Source of the DNA: GCA-2687025 sp964473525
Lineage (GTDB): Bacteria; Poribacteria; WGA-4E; GCA-2687025
Assembly: GCA_964473525.1 (NCBI GenBank)
Contig: CAYYPK010000006.1
Coordinates: forward strand, 1-64,000
Direction of reading: 5' to 3'
DNA: 64,000 nucleotides
The notes under the pieces were generated by a model. The model worked only from the letters and a program-made list of their open reading frames with translations. It was not told the DNA's origin and did not search any database. A program made the translations under genes and the position numbers. Below are positions 19,419 to 28,975 of the stretch, piece after piece (position 1 is the stretch's first letter; each line of letters starts with the position of its first letter).

Positions 19419-20984
19419 ATGGGTGACGAACCCGGCATTGGCGCCACGAACGACGGCACAAGCGACAGCAACCGCGTCCACATCTTCGACACGACCTTGC
19501 GCGACGGCGAGCAGGTTCCCGGCGCGCAACTGAACCTGCATGAGAAGCTCGAGGTCGCGCACCACCTCGCGCGGCTGAATGTGGACGTCATCGAGGCAGG
19601 CTTCCCGGTCTCGTCGCCCGGCGACTTCGAGGCGGTCAGCCGCATCGCGGGCGAGGTGAAGGGCCCGGAGATCTGCGGCCTCGCGCGGGCCGTCGACGGC
19701 GACATCAAGGCCGCCGCCGACGCCATACGGCACGCTGAGAGGCCGCGCCTTCACACGTTCATCGGCACGTCGGACATCAACGTCGAGTCTCAGCTGCGCA
19801 AGAGCCGCGACGACGTGCTCAAGATCGCCGTCCGAGCGGTCGAACACGCGCGGTCGCTCATCGACGTGGTCGAGTTCTCCCCAATGGACGCGACACGCAC
19901 CGACCCGGCGTACCTGTGCGACGTCGTCGCCGCGACCATCGAGGCGGGCGCGACGATCATCAACATTCCCGACACGGTCGGCTACGCCGTGCCGGAGGAG
20001 TTCGGCGCCCTCATCCGTCTGCTGTTCGAGAAAGTGCCGAACATCAACGACGCCGTCATCAGCGTGCACTGCCACGACGACCTGGGCATGGCGACGATCA
20101 ACTCCATCACCGCCGTGCACAACGGCGCGCGGCAGATCGAGTGCACCGTCAACGGCGTCGGCGAGCGCGCGGGGAACACGTCGCTCGAAGAGTGCGTCAT
20201 GGCGATCAAGACACGCTCGAACTACTTCGGCGATGTCCACACCGAAGTGAACTCGACGGAGATCGTGCCGATCAGCAAGCGCGTCGCGCGGCTGATGAAC
20301 ATGCCCGTGCCAGCGAACAAGCCCATCGTGGGCGCCAACGCGTTCGCGCACAGTTCGGGCATCCACCAGGACGGGTTTCTCAAGAACCGCGAGACGTTCG
20401 AGATCATGAACCCCGAGGACGTGGGCATCTCCGAGAGCACCCTCGTCCTGACGGCGCGCTCCGGCCGTCGCGCGTTGCGGCATCGCATCGAGGAGCTCGG
20501 CTTCACGGTCGCCGACGACCAACTCGACCAGGCGTACGAGCGGTTCCTGGAGGTCGCGGACAAGAAGAAGGACGTCACCGAAGCCGACCTGGAAGCGATC
20601 GTCAAGGACGAACTCACGTCGTTCCCACGGGTGTACGAGTTCGACTTCCTGCAAGTGCTGAGCGGGTCGAACTTGGTGCCGACGGCAACCGTCGGGCTAC
20701 GGCGCGACGATGAAGCGCTGCAGGCCGCCGACAGCGGCGACGGCCCCGTGGACGCCCTGTACAAGGCCATCGAGCGCATCACGGGCGTGAAGGTCACCGT
20801 TGACAGCTACACGATCCACGCTGTTACCGGTGGCAAGGACGCGCTCGGTGAGGTGACGGTGCGCGTGGCGTACGAGGGTGGTCACTACGTCGGCGTTGGC
20901 GCGAGCATGGACATCATCGAGGCCAGCGCGAAAGCCATGCTCGACGCCGTGAACAAGGTCATCCACTTCACCCAGTCCGCATAG
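19419..20984 (+). CDS. leuA: 2-isopropylmalate synthase
   Basis: The first committed step of leucine biosynthesis: 2-oxoisovalerate plus acetyl-CoA. The DRE-TIM signature FDTTLRDGEQVPGAQLN is near residue 23, followed by the metal ligands HCHDDLGMATINS and GVGERAGNTSLEE. The C-terminal regulatory LeuA domain (YKAIERITGVKVTVDSYTIHAVTGGKDALGEVTVRV) is the site of leucine feedback inhibition in the family. 521 residues, usual length. It lies 157 nt after ileS in the same direction. Co-regulation with ileS would fit the Ile/Leu content of the upstream leader. Confidence 0.96.
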   Translation: MGDEPGIGATNDGTSDSNRVHIFDTTLRDGEQVPGAQLNLHEKLEVAHHLARLNVDVIEAGFPVSSPGDFEAVSRIAGEVKGPEICGLARAVDGDIKAAADAIRHAERPRLHTFIGTSDINVESQLRKSRDDVLKIAVRAVEHARSLIDVVEFSPMDATRTDPAYLCDVVAATIEAGATIINIPDTVGYAVPEEFGALIRLLFEKVPNINDAVISVHCHDDLGMATINSITAVHNGARQIECTVNGVGERAGNTSLEECVMAIKTRSNYFGDVHTEVNSTEIVPISKRVARLMNMPVPANKPIVGANAFAHSSGIHQDGFLKNRETFEIMNPEDVGISESTLVLTARSGRRALRHRIEELGFTVADDQLDQAYERFLEVADKKKDVTEADLEAIVKDELTSFPRVYEFDFLQVLSGSNLVPTATVGLRRDDEALQAADSGDGPVDALYKAIERITGVKVTVDSYTIHAVTGGKDALGEVTVRVAYEGGHYVGVGASMDIIEASAKAMLDAVNKVIHFTQSA

Positions 20985-20992
20985 ACGTCACC

Positions 20993-21016
20993 GCGGGCGG
21001 GCCACGGCTCGCCCGC
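20993..21016 (+). terminator. Hairpin after leuA
   Basis: GCGGGCG (20993-20999) pairs with CGCCCGC (21010-21016), starting 8 nt after the leuA stop. No U-tract follows. Probable transcript end or mRNA-stabilising hairpin. Confidence 0.45.
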
Positions 21017-21059
21017 GCGCACATCCTACCACCTGTACTCCCACACGTCGGAGCATCGC

Positions 21060-21980
21060 ATGGCGACCGTCATGACCGTGAGAGGCCCGATCTCGCCCGC
21101 CGAGTTCGGCCGCGTCCTCGCCCACGAGCACGTAATGGTCGACTTCGTCGGCGCGGACAAGACGGGGCCGCATCGCTGGGACGCGGACGAGGTGCACGGA
21201 CTGCTCATGCCGCTGCTTCACGAGGTGAAGGATCGGGGATTCGACTCGTTCGTCGACTGCACCCCGGCGTACATCGGCCGCGATGTGGAACTACTGCGCC
21301 GCTGCTCCGAGGACGCGGACCTGCATATCCTCACGACGACGGGCTGGTACAAGGAGCCGTATCTGCCCGCCCGCGCGTTCACGCAGTCGGTCGATGAGAT
21401 CGCGGACGAGTGGACGCGCGAAGTGGAACACGGCATCGACGGCACGGACGTCCACCCCGGCTTCATCAAGATAGCCGTGAACCCCGGCTCCCTCATCGAA
21501 ATCCAGCAGAAGATCGTGCGCGCGGCGGCTCGAACGCACAAGCGCACCGGTCTCGCCATCGCATGTCACACGGGCCACGGCATCGCAGCGAGAGAGACGG
21601 TGGACTTGCTCCTAGAGGAGCAGGTCGACCCAGGTCGGTACATCTTCGTGCACGCCGAGAGCGAAGCTGACCGTGAGCACCACAAGGCGATTGCCGACGC
21701 TGGCGGGTGGGTCGAGTACGACGCCATCGGGTGGCGTCCCGCCGAGTTCCATGTGGATCTCGTCGGCTGGGCGCGAGAGCAGGGCATGGGGCCGCGCCTG
21801 CTGCTCTCCCAGGACTCGGGCTGGTACCACGTCGGTGAGGAGAAGGGCGGCGACATTCGCCCGTTCACATACCTCTCCGACGACTTCCTCCCCGCCGCGA
21901 CGGAGGCGGGAATACCGGCGGAGTGGATAGAGGACATCCTGACGACGAACGCGCAGGCCGCCTACGCCTACCCAGGCTGA
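21060..21980 (+). CDS. Phosphotriesterase-family metal-dependent hydrolase
   Basis: 306 residues of the PTE/amidohydrolase TIM-barrel family. Metal ligands can be placed: LAHEHV (first HxH), Lys in HPGFIKIAV (the bridging carboxylated Lys position), ACHTGHG, FVHAE and the Asp in LLSQDSGWYHV. GGAG lies 7 nt before the ATG. Members act as lactonases, esterases or organophosphate hydrolases; substrate not predictable. A TIM barrel of this size without a signal peptide suggests a cytoplasmic enzyme. Confidence 0.9.
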   Translation: MATVMTVRGPISPAEFGRVLAHEHVMVDFVGADKTGPHRWDADEVHGLLMPLLHEVKDRGFDSFVDCTPAYIGRDVELLRRCSEDADLHILTTTGWYKEPYLPARAFTQSVDEIADEWTREVEHGIDGTDVHPGFIKIAVNPGSLIEIQQKIVRAAARTHKRTGLAIACHTGHGIAARETVDLLLEEQVDPGRYIFVHAESEADREHHKAIADAGGWVEYDAIGWRPAEFHVDLVGWAREQGMGPRLLLSQDSGWYHVGEEKGGDIRPFTYLSDDFLPAATEAGIPAEWIEDILTTNAQAAYAYPG

Positions 21981-21988
21981 CCGTGTCG

Positions 21989-22017
21989 TTGCCCGTGCCG
22001 CGCGCCGCCTGTATAAC
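21989..22017 (+). promoter_or_regulatory. Promoter of the CBM9-like gene
   Basis: TTGCCC (21989-21994), 17-nt spacer, TATAAC (22012-22017). The start codon is 41 nt beyond the -10 element. Confidence 0.5.
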
Positions 22018-22057
22018 CCTCGCATCGACACGCACCTGTCGAGCCGAGGAGACACCC

Positions 22058-22780
22058 ATGCGCGCCACACCGTATGTGCTGACCGGCCTGGCCGCGTTTG
22101 CTCTCGTCGCCGACTCTGGCGCTCTGGGGCCTGCGCGGATCGTCATACCTGCCCTACCAGAACCCGGCCCGATCATCGAGATCGACGGCGACCTGACGGA
22201 CGGCGGGTGGGCGCTGGCCGTGACGGCCGACCTCAACGACGCCGCGACCGGCGACGCGCCAGAGAGACCCACGCGCCTGAGCTTGGCGTGGACGCCGGAG
22301 TACCTCTTCGTTGCCTTCGCGTGCCGTGACGACGGCCCCACAAACGCGCGCCTGACCGTGCGTGACGCGAACCTGTGGGAGGAAGAAGTCGTCGAGGTCT
22401 TCATCGACGCGAACGACGACCAGAGGACGTACTACGAGCTCGAGTGGAACCCGCTGAACACGCTCTTCGACGCCTTCGTCATCAACCACGACAAGCACTG
22501 GCTGCTGCGCGACTGGACGATGGCGGGCATCCAGCACGCCGTGAAGCGGGGCAAGGACGGCTGGGCCGTAGAGATCGCGATGCCGATGGCGGAGTTCGGC
22601 GAGGCAGCGCAGTTGCCGCCGAGTGTCGGTGATGTGTGGCGCGCGAACTTCTATCGCATCGACCGCTCCCCGAGCGCGACCGGGCGAGAGATGACCGCGT
22701 GGTCCACGATTGGCCGCTACAACTTCCACGCCTCGGACGCGTTCGGATACATCGAGTTTGGCGGCGTCGCCGAGGACTAG
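22058..22780 (+). CDS. Secreted CBM9-like carbohydrate-binding protein
   Basis: 240 residues. A Sec signal peptide (LTGLAAFALVADSGALG) precedes a domain of the CBM9-like/DOMON-related type. Typical elements are visible: IDGDLTDGGWALAVTADL, LAWTPEYLFVAFACRDDGP, LWEEEVVEVFIDANDD, YYELEWNPLNTLFDAF and WAVEIAMPMAEF. Such domains bind sugars in extracellular enzymes. Here there is no attached catalytic module. CGAGGAG precedes the ATG at good spacing. The stop codon is interleaved with that of the convergent metallopeptidase gene: both use the same CTAG. Confidence 0.85.
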   Translation: MRATPYVLTGLAAFALVADSGALGPARIVIPALPEPGPIIEIDGDLTDGGWALAVTADLNDAATGDAPERPTRLSLAWTPEYLFVAFACRDDGPTNARLTVRDANLWEEEVVEVFIDANDDQRTYYELEWNPLNTLFDAFVINHDKHWLLRDWTMAGIQHAVKRGKDGWAVEIAMPMAEFGEAAQLPPSVGDVWRANFYRIDRSPSATGREMTAWSTIGRYNFHASDAFGYIEFGGVAED

Positions 22781-25700
22781 GGGGCCAAGGCCATACGACC
22801 GGTCGACTCGAACGAGACGCCGTCGGCGACGTCCGTCGCCCTGAACCGGTAGAAATACACGCCGGCAGACGCCGTGTTCCCTACGGTGTCACGACCGTCC
22901 CAGTGTATGGCGCGACCCCTCGTGGCGTAACGCCCTCGGTCCACGATCCGCGAGTCGAGCGCCCTGACCAGTCGTCCGGCTGCGTCGTAGATGGACACCT
23001 CCACCTGCGACATGCCGGCAAGGTCGAACGGAATCCACGCCTCCGGGTTGAAGGGATTTGGGTAGCTCTGACCGACGCTCGTAACGTACGCCGCGCGTGG
23101 CTCAACCGGCGGTTGACCCAACGTGACCGGGTCGGCAACGTAGAGGGCGCCGTCGTCCTCGCGCCGAAAGACGCGCACGCGATCCACGTCGGACACGTAC
23201 AGCCTCGCGCCCTCCAGCGCGACGCCCGTCACCCATCGGAACGACCTCTCGCGGAACAGCAGGGCAGGCGCCGCCGCGTCACGCGCGTCCCACCCGGCGA
23301 CCGTCGTTTCGCCGCCAGCGAAGACCCGGCCGTCCCGCGTTGCGAGCGCGCGGACGTCGAACTGGGCGGTCCAGCGCGCGATCTCGACGGGCCGGCGTGG
23401 GTTCGCCACGTCGTAGACGTAGATGTCCTCGCCCGCTCCCACGAGGAGATTGTCGCCGTGTCTGACGATCGAGCGAGCGTTCCGCGGGTCGCTGACACGC
23501 GCGCGGAACTGCGGCGCCGCTGGGGTCGTGATGTCGTACAGCTCGAAACCAGATTCCGACGCGGCGACCGCCAGCAGGTCGCCGGCCGCAGTCACGCCGA
23601 TCGCCGATCCAGCAATGGACACGGTTCGACCACGCTGGGGCGTCCCACCCGCGACGCCGAACACGACAACGTCGCCCGCCGCCACATAAGCCGTGGATCC
23701 GTCGTCACTGAGCGCGATCCCGGCCGGTGTCCCAGGGACAGGCGCCGGAGCCGCCACGACCGGCGCCGCGATGTTCGCGAGACCGACCACTTCGAGCCCG
23801 GCGGTCGTCGCCACATACGCCACGTCGGCCCGTGCCGCGACGCCCTGTGCGTCTCCCTGCGTGCGCACGTGCGCTAGCGCGCCCGATCTGTCGGCCACGG
23901 CCAGGCCGCCCGGCCCGTTCGCCATGTAGACACGCCCGCCCGCGCCAACCGCCTGTCCTGCTCGCCCGGACGCGTCCACGTGCGACGCGATGTACGGAGC
24001 GGACGTGTTCGCGACGTTCACCACCGTGAGACCACCCACACCGCTCGAGACGTAGGCCCAGGCGCCGGCAGTCGCCACGGCGTGCGCCGGGCCGGGGGTC
24101 AGGACGCGCGACACGGTGCTTGGGGCGCGCCTGACGTTCACGATGCGGAACCCCGCCTCGCCCTCGGCGACGAGCAGTTCCTCTCCCCGCGACACGACGT
24201 CGCGAGGGCGGCCCGTGGTTCGGTGGCGCGTCCTCACGCTGATGTCGTTACCCCCGATCGGCTCAATGCCCACCAGGACGTCACCCGACCCGCCCCAGAC
24301 CGTCCCCGCGTGAGGGGCGGCGCCGAACACCAGCAGCTCTAGGAGTCCCTCCAGCGGCATCGCCGGCATGGCGTCGAGCGCGAAGATGCGGAAGCCTTCG
24401 CCGCCGTCGCTCACGTATAGCTTGCCGTTGAGGGCTCTCAGGAAGTGACCCGTGCCCGAGAATAGCGACTGCATGAGCTGCGGGTCGGCCGGGTCGGACA
24501 CATCGTACGCGCGCAGGCCGGTGCGGGCATTCAGCACGAACATGTGGTCGCCGTGGACGGTCACGAGCGCTGCCCGGCCGCCGTGGTTCGCGCGGGCGAG
24601 CGGCGCGCCCGTCCTTGCGTCGTAGAGGCCGACGCCCGCGCTGTCCTCGGCTACGAAGAGCGTGTCGCCGTCCGTGGCGACATCGTGCGCCTCGTCCTGC
24701 GTGGGGAGGATGTCCACGAGCGTCAGCGCAGCCGGATCTGACCTGTCGAATCGCGCGACGCCCCAACCTGCGGGCGCCCAGACGTCCGCGTCCGTCACGG
24801 CGATGTGGCGCAGGACGGCGGACGTCGGCAGCGATCCTATGGGCGTTATTGCTCCTGCCGCGGCGCGTCGAGGCGGTATGAGAGCGTCGGCGCGCAGTCG
24901 CGTCACCGTGGGGGCGGCGGCTGGCGCTGGAGGATCCACACCGACCCCGACGTCGCCGCCTTGCTCGACGCGGTACGCCACGCGCTGTGGCGCCTGGGAC
25001 GTCAATACAAGCGTGTACGTCTCCCCGGGGTCCGCGTCGTCGACGCGCAACCACGCGGCGCCGTCGTCCCCGATCTCTAGCGGCAGGTAGTCCCGCGTGC
25101 GGGCGCGCCAGACGTGCGCGGTGTACGGGGCGCTACCTTCCCCATCGGTGCGGAACGTCACGACCCCCGCAGGGGCGCTTCGGAATTCCGTGTACGCCAC
25201 CGCCCACTCGCGGACAAGCAACGCGCCAGCAGACGGGTACGACGTGCGCTTCGTGACCCGAGCAGCGGGTATTCGGTGGACAGCCGCGATGGACCGGTAA
25301 CCGCCGAGGGGCGTGCGAGCTCTGTTGTTGAGGAGGTTCGCCAGCGCCCAGTGCGGGAGGATGTCCGCCACGCGTTCCGTCCTACCCGCCTCCGCGAGCG
25401 CGGCGTTGATCGCATCGGCGCCACGGAGAGGCACGCGCCCGTACGCCTCCGCGAAAGCTCTGCCCCCAAAGTGGTCGTGCAGATACATGAGCAGGAGGAA
25501 GCTTGCGCCGTACCACGTGCTGAAGCTGTTGTCCGACGTGAGCGACCGCGCGGGACTGCCCAGGAACGTGTCCACGAAGCCGTTGTGAATGTTGCCGTAG
25601 GTCGCCCACTCCGCGTACGCCGCGCGTCCCTCCTCGAGCCACCGCTCATCCGTCGATCCGCCGCGCTCGTGCCAGTTCAAGAGGTGCGTGAACTCGTGCG

Positions 25701-26259
25701 CGACGAGGTTGATGAGGCGGAACCAGTCGTAGTCGCGAATGGCGAAGGCGTCGAGATAGAGAATCTCCCGCGCGTTGCTCTCGCGCTCGAGTGGGAACTC
25801 GTCGACCTGGGAGAAATAGCCGCCGAAGCCCGCCGCGACGTTGTTCGCCTCGATATCGTGCACGAAGAAGGTGACGCGGCTGTCGCCGTCCACGCCTGGC
25901 AGCCATTCGCTCCCAAACCACGCGCGCACCTTCGGGTAGATGACGTCGTCGAATTCCGTCGCCAACGCTCTGATGCGCGCCAGCGGAGGGATGTTGGCGT
26001 GAGCATCCGCGACCCAGAAGCTGGCGTGCTCTCCCACGTGTCGTAGCGTCGCGGTTTCCGCCGCGCGTGGTATGTGGGTAAATAGCGTCTCCTTGTCGCC
26101 GACGTTCGCCGGCCTCGCGGCGGGGGCGGATCGCAACTCGGCGCCCTGGAACGCGGGCTGCGGCGCGTGCAGGGACCACGTGCCGCAATCCACCTGGCCG
26201 CGGGCGGCGAAGGGCGAGAGTAGAAGCGCGATAACGAGGACGCGGGTACGCGACGGCAT
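22777..26259 (-). CDS. Secreted zinc metallopeptidase with LVIVD-type propellers and C-terminal FlgD-like/sorting domain
   Basis: 1160 residues with a Sec signal peptide (VLVIALLLSPFAARG). A gluzincin-type site HEFTH (188-192) is followed 18 residues later by Glu in WLEEGRAAYAEW, as in M30-like peptidases. From about residue 460 there are many 40-residue repeats of the LVIVD kind (GLRAYDVSDPADPQL, LTVVNVANTSAPYIASHVD, GFELYDITTPAAPQFRARV), likely one or two beta-propellers. The last ~100 residues (YPNPFNPEAWIPFDLAG, IYDAAGRLVRAL, GVYFYRF) are a FlgD-Ig/T9SS-like C-terminal domain, commonly linked to surface sorting. The protein is probably exported and surface-anchored; the substrate is unknown. 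Confidence 0.88.
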   Translation of the reverse strand: MPSRTRVLVIALLLSPFAARGQVDCGTWSLHAPQPAFQGAELRSAPAARPANVGDKETLFTHIPRAAETATLRHVGEHASFWVADAHANIPPLARIRALATEFDDVIYPKVRAWFGSEWLPGVDGDSRVTFFVHDIEANNVAAGFGGYFSQVDEFPLERESNAREILYLDAFAIRDYDWFRLINLVAHEFTHLLNWHERGGSTDERWLEEGRAAYAEWATYGNIHNGFVDTFLGSPARSLTSDNSFSTWYGASFLLLMYLHDHFGGRAFAEAYGRVPLRGADAINAALAEAGRTERVADILPHWALANLLNNRARTPLGGYRSIAAVHRIPAARVTKRTSYPSAGALLVREWAVAYTEFRSAPAGVVTFRTDGEGSAPYTAHVWRARTRDYLPLEIGDDGAAWLRVDDADPGETYTLVLTSQAPQRVAYRVEQGGDVGVGVDPPAPAAAPTVTRLRADALIPPRRAAAGAITPIGSLPTSAVLRHIAVTDADVWAPAGWGVARFDRSDPAALTLVDILPTQDEAHDVATDGDTLFVAEDSAGVGLYDARTGAPLARANHGGRAALVTVHGDHMFVLNARTGLRAYDVSDPADPQLMQSLFSGTGHFLRALNGKLYVSDGGEGFRIFALDAMPAMPLEGLLELLVFGAAPHAGTVWGGSGDVLVGIEPIGGNDISVRTRHRTTGRPRDVVSRGEELLVAEGEAGFRIVNVRRAPSTVSRVLTPGPAHAVATAGAWAYVSSGVGGLTVVNVANTSAPYIASHVDASGRAGQAVGAGGRVYMANGPGGLAVADRSGALAHVRTQGDAQGVAARADVAYVATTAGLEVVGLANIAAPVVAAPAPVPGTPAGIALSDDGSTAYVAAGDVVVFGVAGGTPQRGRTVSIAGSAIGVTAAGDLLAVAASESGFELYDITTPAAPQFRARVSDPRNARSIVRHGDNLLVGAGEDIYVYDVANPRRPVEIARWTAQFDVRALATRDGRVFAGGETTVAGWDARDAAAPALLFRERSFRWVTGVALEGARLYVSDVDRVRVFRREDDGALYVADPVTLGQPPVEPRAAYVTSVGQSYPNPFNPEAWIPFDLAGMSQVEVSIYDAAGRLVRALDSRIVDRGRYATRGRAIHWDGRDTVGNTASAGVYFYRFRATDVADGVSFESTGRMALAP

Positions 26260-26336
26260 GGGCTTGTCCGGGTGAGGGACTACGAGGCGACACTATAGAG
26301 ATACCGTCACGCGCCCCGCATACTCAACCAGATAGC

Positions 26337-27905
26337 CTATAGAATCCCGTCAGTGATGCCCGGCCAATCGTCCGTGCGGAAGGGAGGCGCGGGCAGACCC
26401 GAGTCGTTCGTCAGGTTGCAGGTGGGGTTGCTCGCCCACGCGTACCGAACCGCCTTCGGATGATGCACCGAGTCGCTGCGCACCACGATCTTGTCTCCGT
26501 CGATGCGGGCCTCGGCCCAGTGGAAGACTCGGTCGCTGCCGGCGATAGTGAACCCCGTCAGCGGCTCGCCGCCTGTTGTGACCAGGCCGGTGCCAACCTG
26601 CTCGAATCCGATAGTGATGGCCGCGTCCGCGATCTCCATGCTCGCGTACGTGGGGCCGGTGTCCAGTATGTCGTGTCCGTAAGCGATGCGAAGGGCGTTA
26701 AGGGCGAGGCGCTCGCCTACATCGTGCTTGTTCGTTGGGTGGATGTCGTCCGCGTCGCCGATGTCCAGAGTAACGGTGAGCCCCGTGTTCTCAAGCTCCA
26801 ACGCCGCCGCTTGCGACTCGCGCATTTCCGCCCACATGTCGTCCGCCGGGAGCTCCGGCGCCATCAGCCAATCGGGAAGCTGTACGACGAGGAAGGGGAA
26901 CGACCCGAGGCCCCAAAGACTACGCCAGTCGTTGATGAGAGCGTGGAGCAGACCGCGGTATGCCCACGACTGGCGGCTGATCGCATTCGACTCGCCCTGG
27001 TACCACAAGGCTCCACGCAGTCCGTACGGCACGACTGGATGGATCATGCCGTTGTACATCCCTGACGGGCGATTTACGCCGTCACGCGGGTCACCAGGCT
27101 CCCCGGGGTCCGCCGGGAACTCGCCGCCCCCCTGGATCGCGTCGCGCATGCCCACCTTGTAGTCGTGCCGACGTCGGTTCATGTCTGCCAAGGCGAGCTC
27201 ATACGCGCTCAACGCGTTCTCGTAGCGCTGTAGCCCGGGCGCGAACGCCTCGTCCGACTCCAGCGTCGGGCGACTGATCCACGCCTCGATCCACGAGCCA
27301 CCCCACGATGCGTTGATGAGCCCCACTGCCACGCCTAGCTCCTCGCGGAGGCGGCGCCCGAAGTGGTACGCCACGGCGCTGAACCCGAACACAGATTGCG
27401 GCGCGCAGGGCGTCCACGAGCCGTCCACGCGCTCCACGGGTTCGTCTTGCATCACGTTGGGGCATGTGAATAGACGCAGGTCCGCGTCGTTCGCCTCAGC
27501 GATGAACTCCTCGGATCGCATGGATGCGGACATCGGCCACTGCATGTTCGACTGGCCCGACGCTATCCACACCTCGCCGACCATGACGTTCTGAAACGTC
27601 ACGGAGTCCTTGCCTCGCACGACCATATCGTACGGCCCACCAGCCGAGAGCTTGGGCAGATGGACTCGCCAGGAACCACTGTCGTCTGTGACGGCCTCCG
27701 CCACGGCGCCCGCCACCTCGACAGCGATGGACTCGCCGGGAGCGGCCTTTCCCCACACCGGGGCGTTGACGTCACGCTGCAAGACCATGTGGTCCGTGAA
27801 GACATCAGCGGGCGTCGGTCGCGCCCACGCCCTCCGCGCAGACACGGACAGTAGGGCGACCACGGCCACGACGGCCACAAGGTAGGGCAAGACGGCGAGG
27901 AGCAT
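26337..27905 (-). CDS. Sialate O-acetylesterase-like secreted esterase
   Basis: 522 residues from the ATG at 27905 (GGAG 6 nt upstream). An N-terminal hydrophobic signal (VLPYLVAVVAVVALLSVSARRAWA) is followed by the SGNH/DUF303 pattern: MVLQRD, GEVWIASGQSNMQWPM with the nucleophile Ser, LINASWGGSWIEAWIS, RGALWYQGESNA, and DIHPTNKHDVGERLA with the Asp/His pair. The family removes O-acetyl groups from sialic acids or from acetylated polysaccharides such as xylan. Together with the neighbouring CBM9-like and metallopeptidase genes it suggests extracellular degradation of host or algal glycoconjugates (inference). Confidence 0.92.
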   Translation of the reverse strand: MLLAVLPYLVAVVAVVALLSVSARRAWARPTPADVFTDHMVLQRDVNAPVWGKAAPGESIAVEVAGAVAEAVTDDSGSWRVHLPKLSAGGPYDMVVRGKDSVTFQNVMVGEVWIASGQSNMQWPMSASMRSEEFIAEANDADLRLFTCPNVMQDEPVERVDGSWTPCAPQSVFGFSAVAYHFGRRLREELGVAVGLINASWGGSWIEAWISRPTLESDEAFAPGLQRYENALSAYELALADMNRRRHDYKVGMRDAIQGGGEFPADPGEPGDPRDGVNRPSGMYNGMIHPVVPYGLRGALWYQGESNAISRQSWAYRGLLHALINDWRSLWGLGSFPFLVVQLPDWLMAPELPADDMWAEMRESQAAALELENTGLTVTLDIGDADDIHPTNKHDVGERLALNALRIAYGHDILDTGPTYASMEIADAAITIGFEQVGTGLVTTGGEPLTGFTIAGSDRVFHWAEARIDGDKIVVRSDSVHHPKAVRYAWASNPTCNLTNDSGLPAPPFRTDDWPGITDGIL

Positions 27906-27988
27906 GGCGGTCTCCGACAGGACGGCGTCAGCAGGGACAGACTGGCGACATTCTGGCAGGGAGGCGAGACCCGGGGCAACACCGTGCT

Positions 27989-28972
27989 TTACCCGGCGGA
28001 TACCAGAGCGAGGGGATGCCCGCCACGCTCGACGCGCGCGATGTTCTCGAAGATGAACTCGCCACGCCGCGCCCACGTGTCGAACGTGACGCCTGCCGTG
28101 TGTGGCGTCAGCGTGACGTTGTCCATCCGCAGCAGTGGGTTGTCCGCGGCGGGCGGCTCCTGCTCTAAGACATCCAGCGCCGCTCCAGCGATTTCGCCGG
28201 AGCCGAGGGCGTCGATAAGCGCAACCTCGTCGATCACGCGACCTCGGCACGTGTTCACTACAATGGCGGAAGGTTTCATGCGCGCGAAGGCGGTCGCGCC
28301 GAGGAGGCGATCCGTGGATGGCGCCAACGGCACGTGGAGCGTTACCACGTCGGACACGGTCAGTAGCTCGTCGAGTGTGACGCGGCGCGCTCCGAGCCGC
28401 GTGTCTCGCGTGGCGTCGGCAGGCGCCGCGTCGGCGTAGACGACCTCGGCGCCAAACGCTCTCAGCAGCCGCGCTACCCTCACACCGATGTTTCCGAGCC
28501 CGACGATGCCCACGGTCTTGCTGTTGATGGTGTACGTCGATCCCGCCACGGGCGGCTCCAGCACGTCCAGCAGGTCCACCGTTGGGTCTTCGCGCATCCT
28601 GCGGCCGAGCTCTGCCATACGCCTGTATTGCGCCAGGATGAGCGCCAGCGTGTGCTCGGCCACATCTATGGAATTCGTGCCGCCGTTGTTCGCGACCGGG
28701 ATGCCCAACTCCGCACACAGGTCCAGTGGCATGTGCTCAAAGCCTGCGCTGACGAGTTGAATCAGCCGCACGCCTGTCCCGGCGCGCAACACGGGCTCCG
28801 AAATGCGTCCCGGGAACAGGATAAGGTAGTCGACGTCGGCGACAATGGTCGCCTTTTCCTCGTCAGGCAGGGACATGGCGTGCGTCGAGAGGACGACACC
28901 CGGCGGCGCGTGGCGTGTAAGCTCGGCCGCGATATCCGCGTCCTGGTGCGTGAAGTACGCTACGCGTGGCAT
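27989..28972 (-). CDS. D-isomer-specific 2-hydroxyacid dehydrogenase
   Basis: 327 residues with both family domains: the NAD-binding GIVGLGNIGVRVARLL near residue 155 and the catalytic set Arg in VNTCRGRVIDEVAL, Glu in ALDVLEQEPP and His in TPHTAG. HVPLAPSTDRLL is typical of the phosphoglycerate dehydrogenase-like branch, but no ACT domain is present. It is not clearly SerA. The substrate is a 2-keto/2-hydroxy acid not defined by sequence. It starts 3 nt after the stop of ygfZ. Confidence 0.92.
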   Translation of the reverse strand: MPRVAYFTHQDADIAAELTRHAPPGVVLSTHAMSLPDEEKATIVADVDYLILFPGRISEPVLRAGTGVRLIQLVSAGFEHMPLDLCAELGIPVANNGGTNSIDVAEHTLALILAQYRRMAELGRRMREDPTVDLLDVLEPPVAGSTYTINSKTVGIVGLGNIGVRVARLLRAFGAEVVYADAAPADATRDTRLGARRVTLDELLTVSDVVTLHVPLAPSTDRLLGATAFARMKPSAIVVNTCRGRVIDEVALIDALGSGEIAGAALDVLEQEPPAADNPLLRMDNVTLTPHTAGVTFDTWARRGEFIFENIARVERGGHPLALVSAG

Positions 28973-28975
28973 GGG

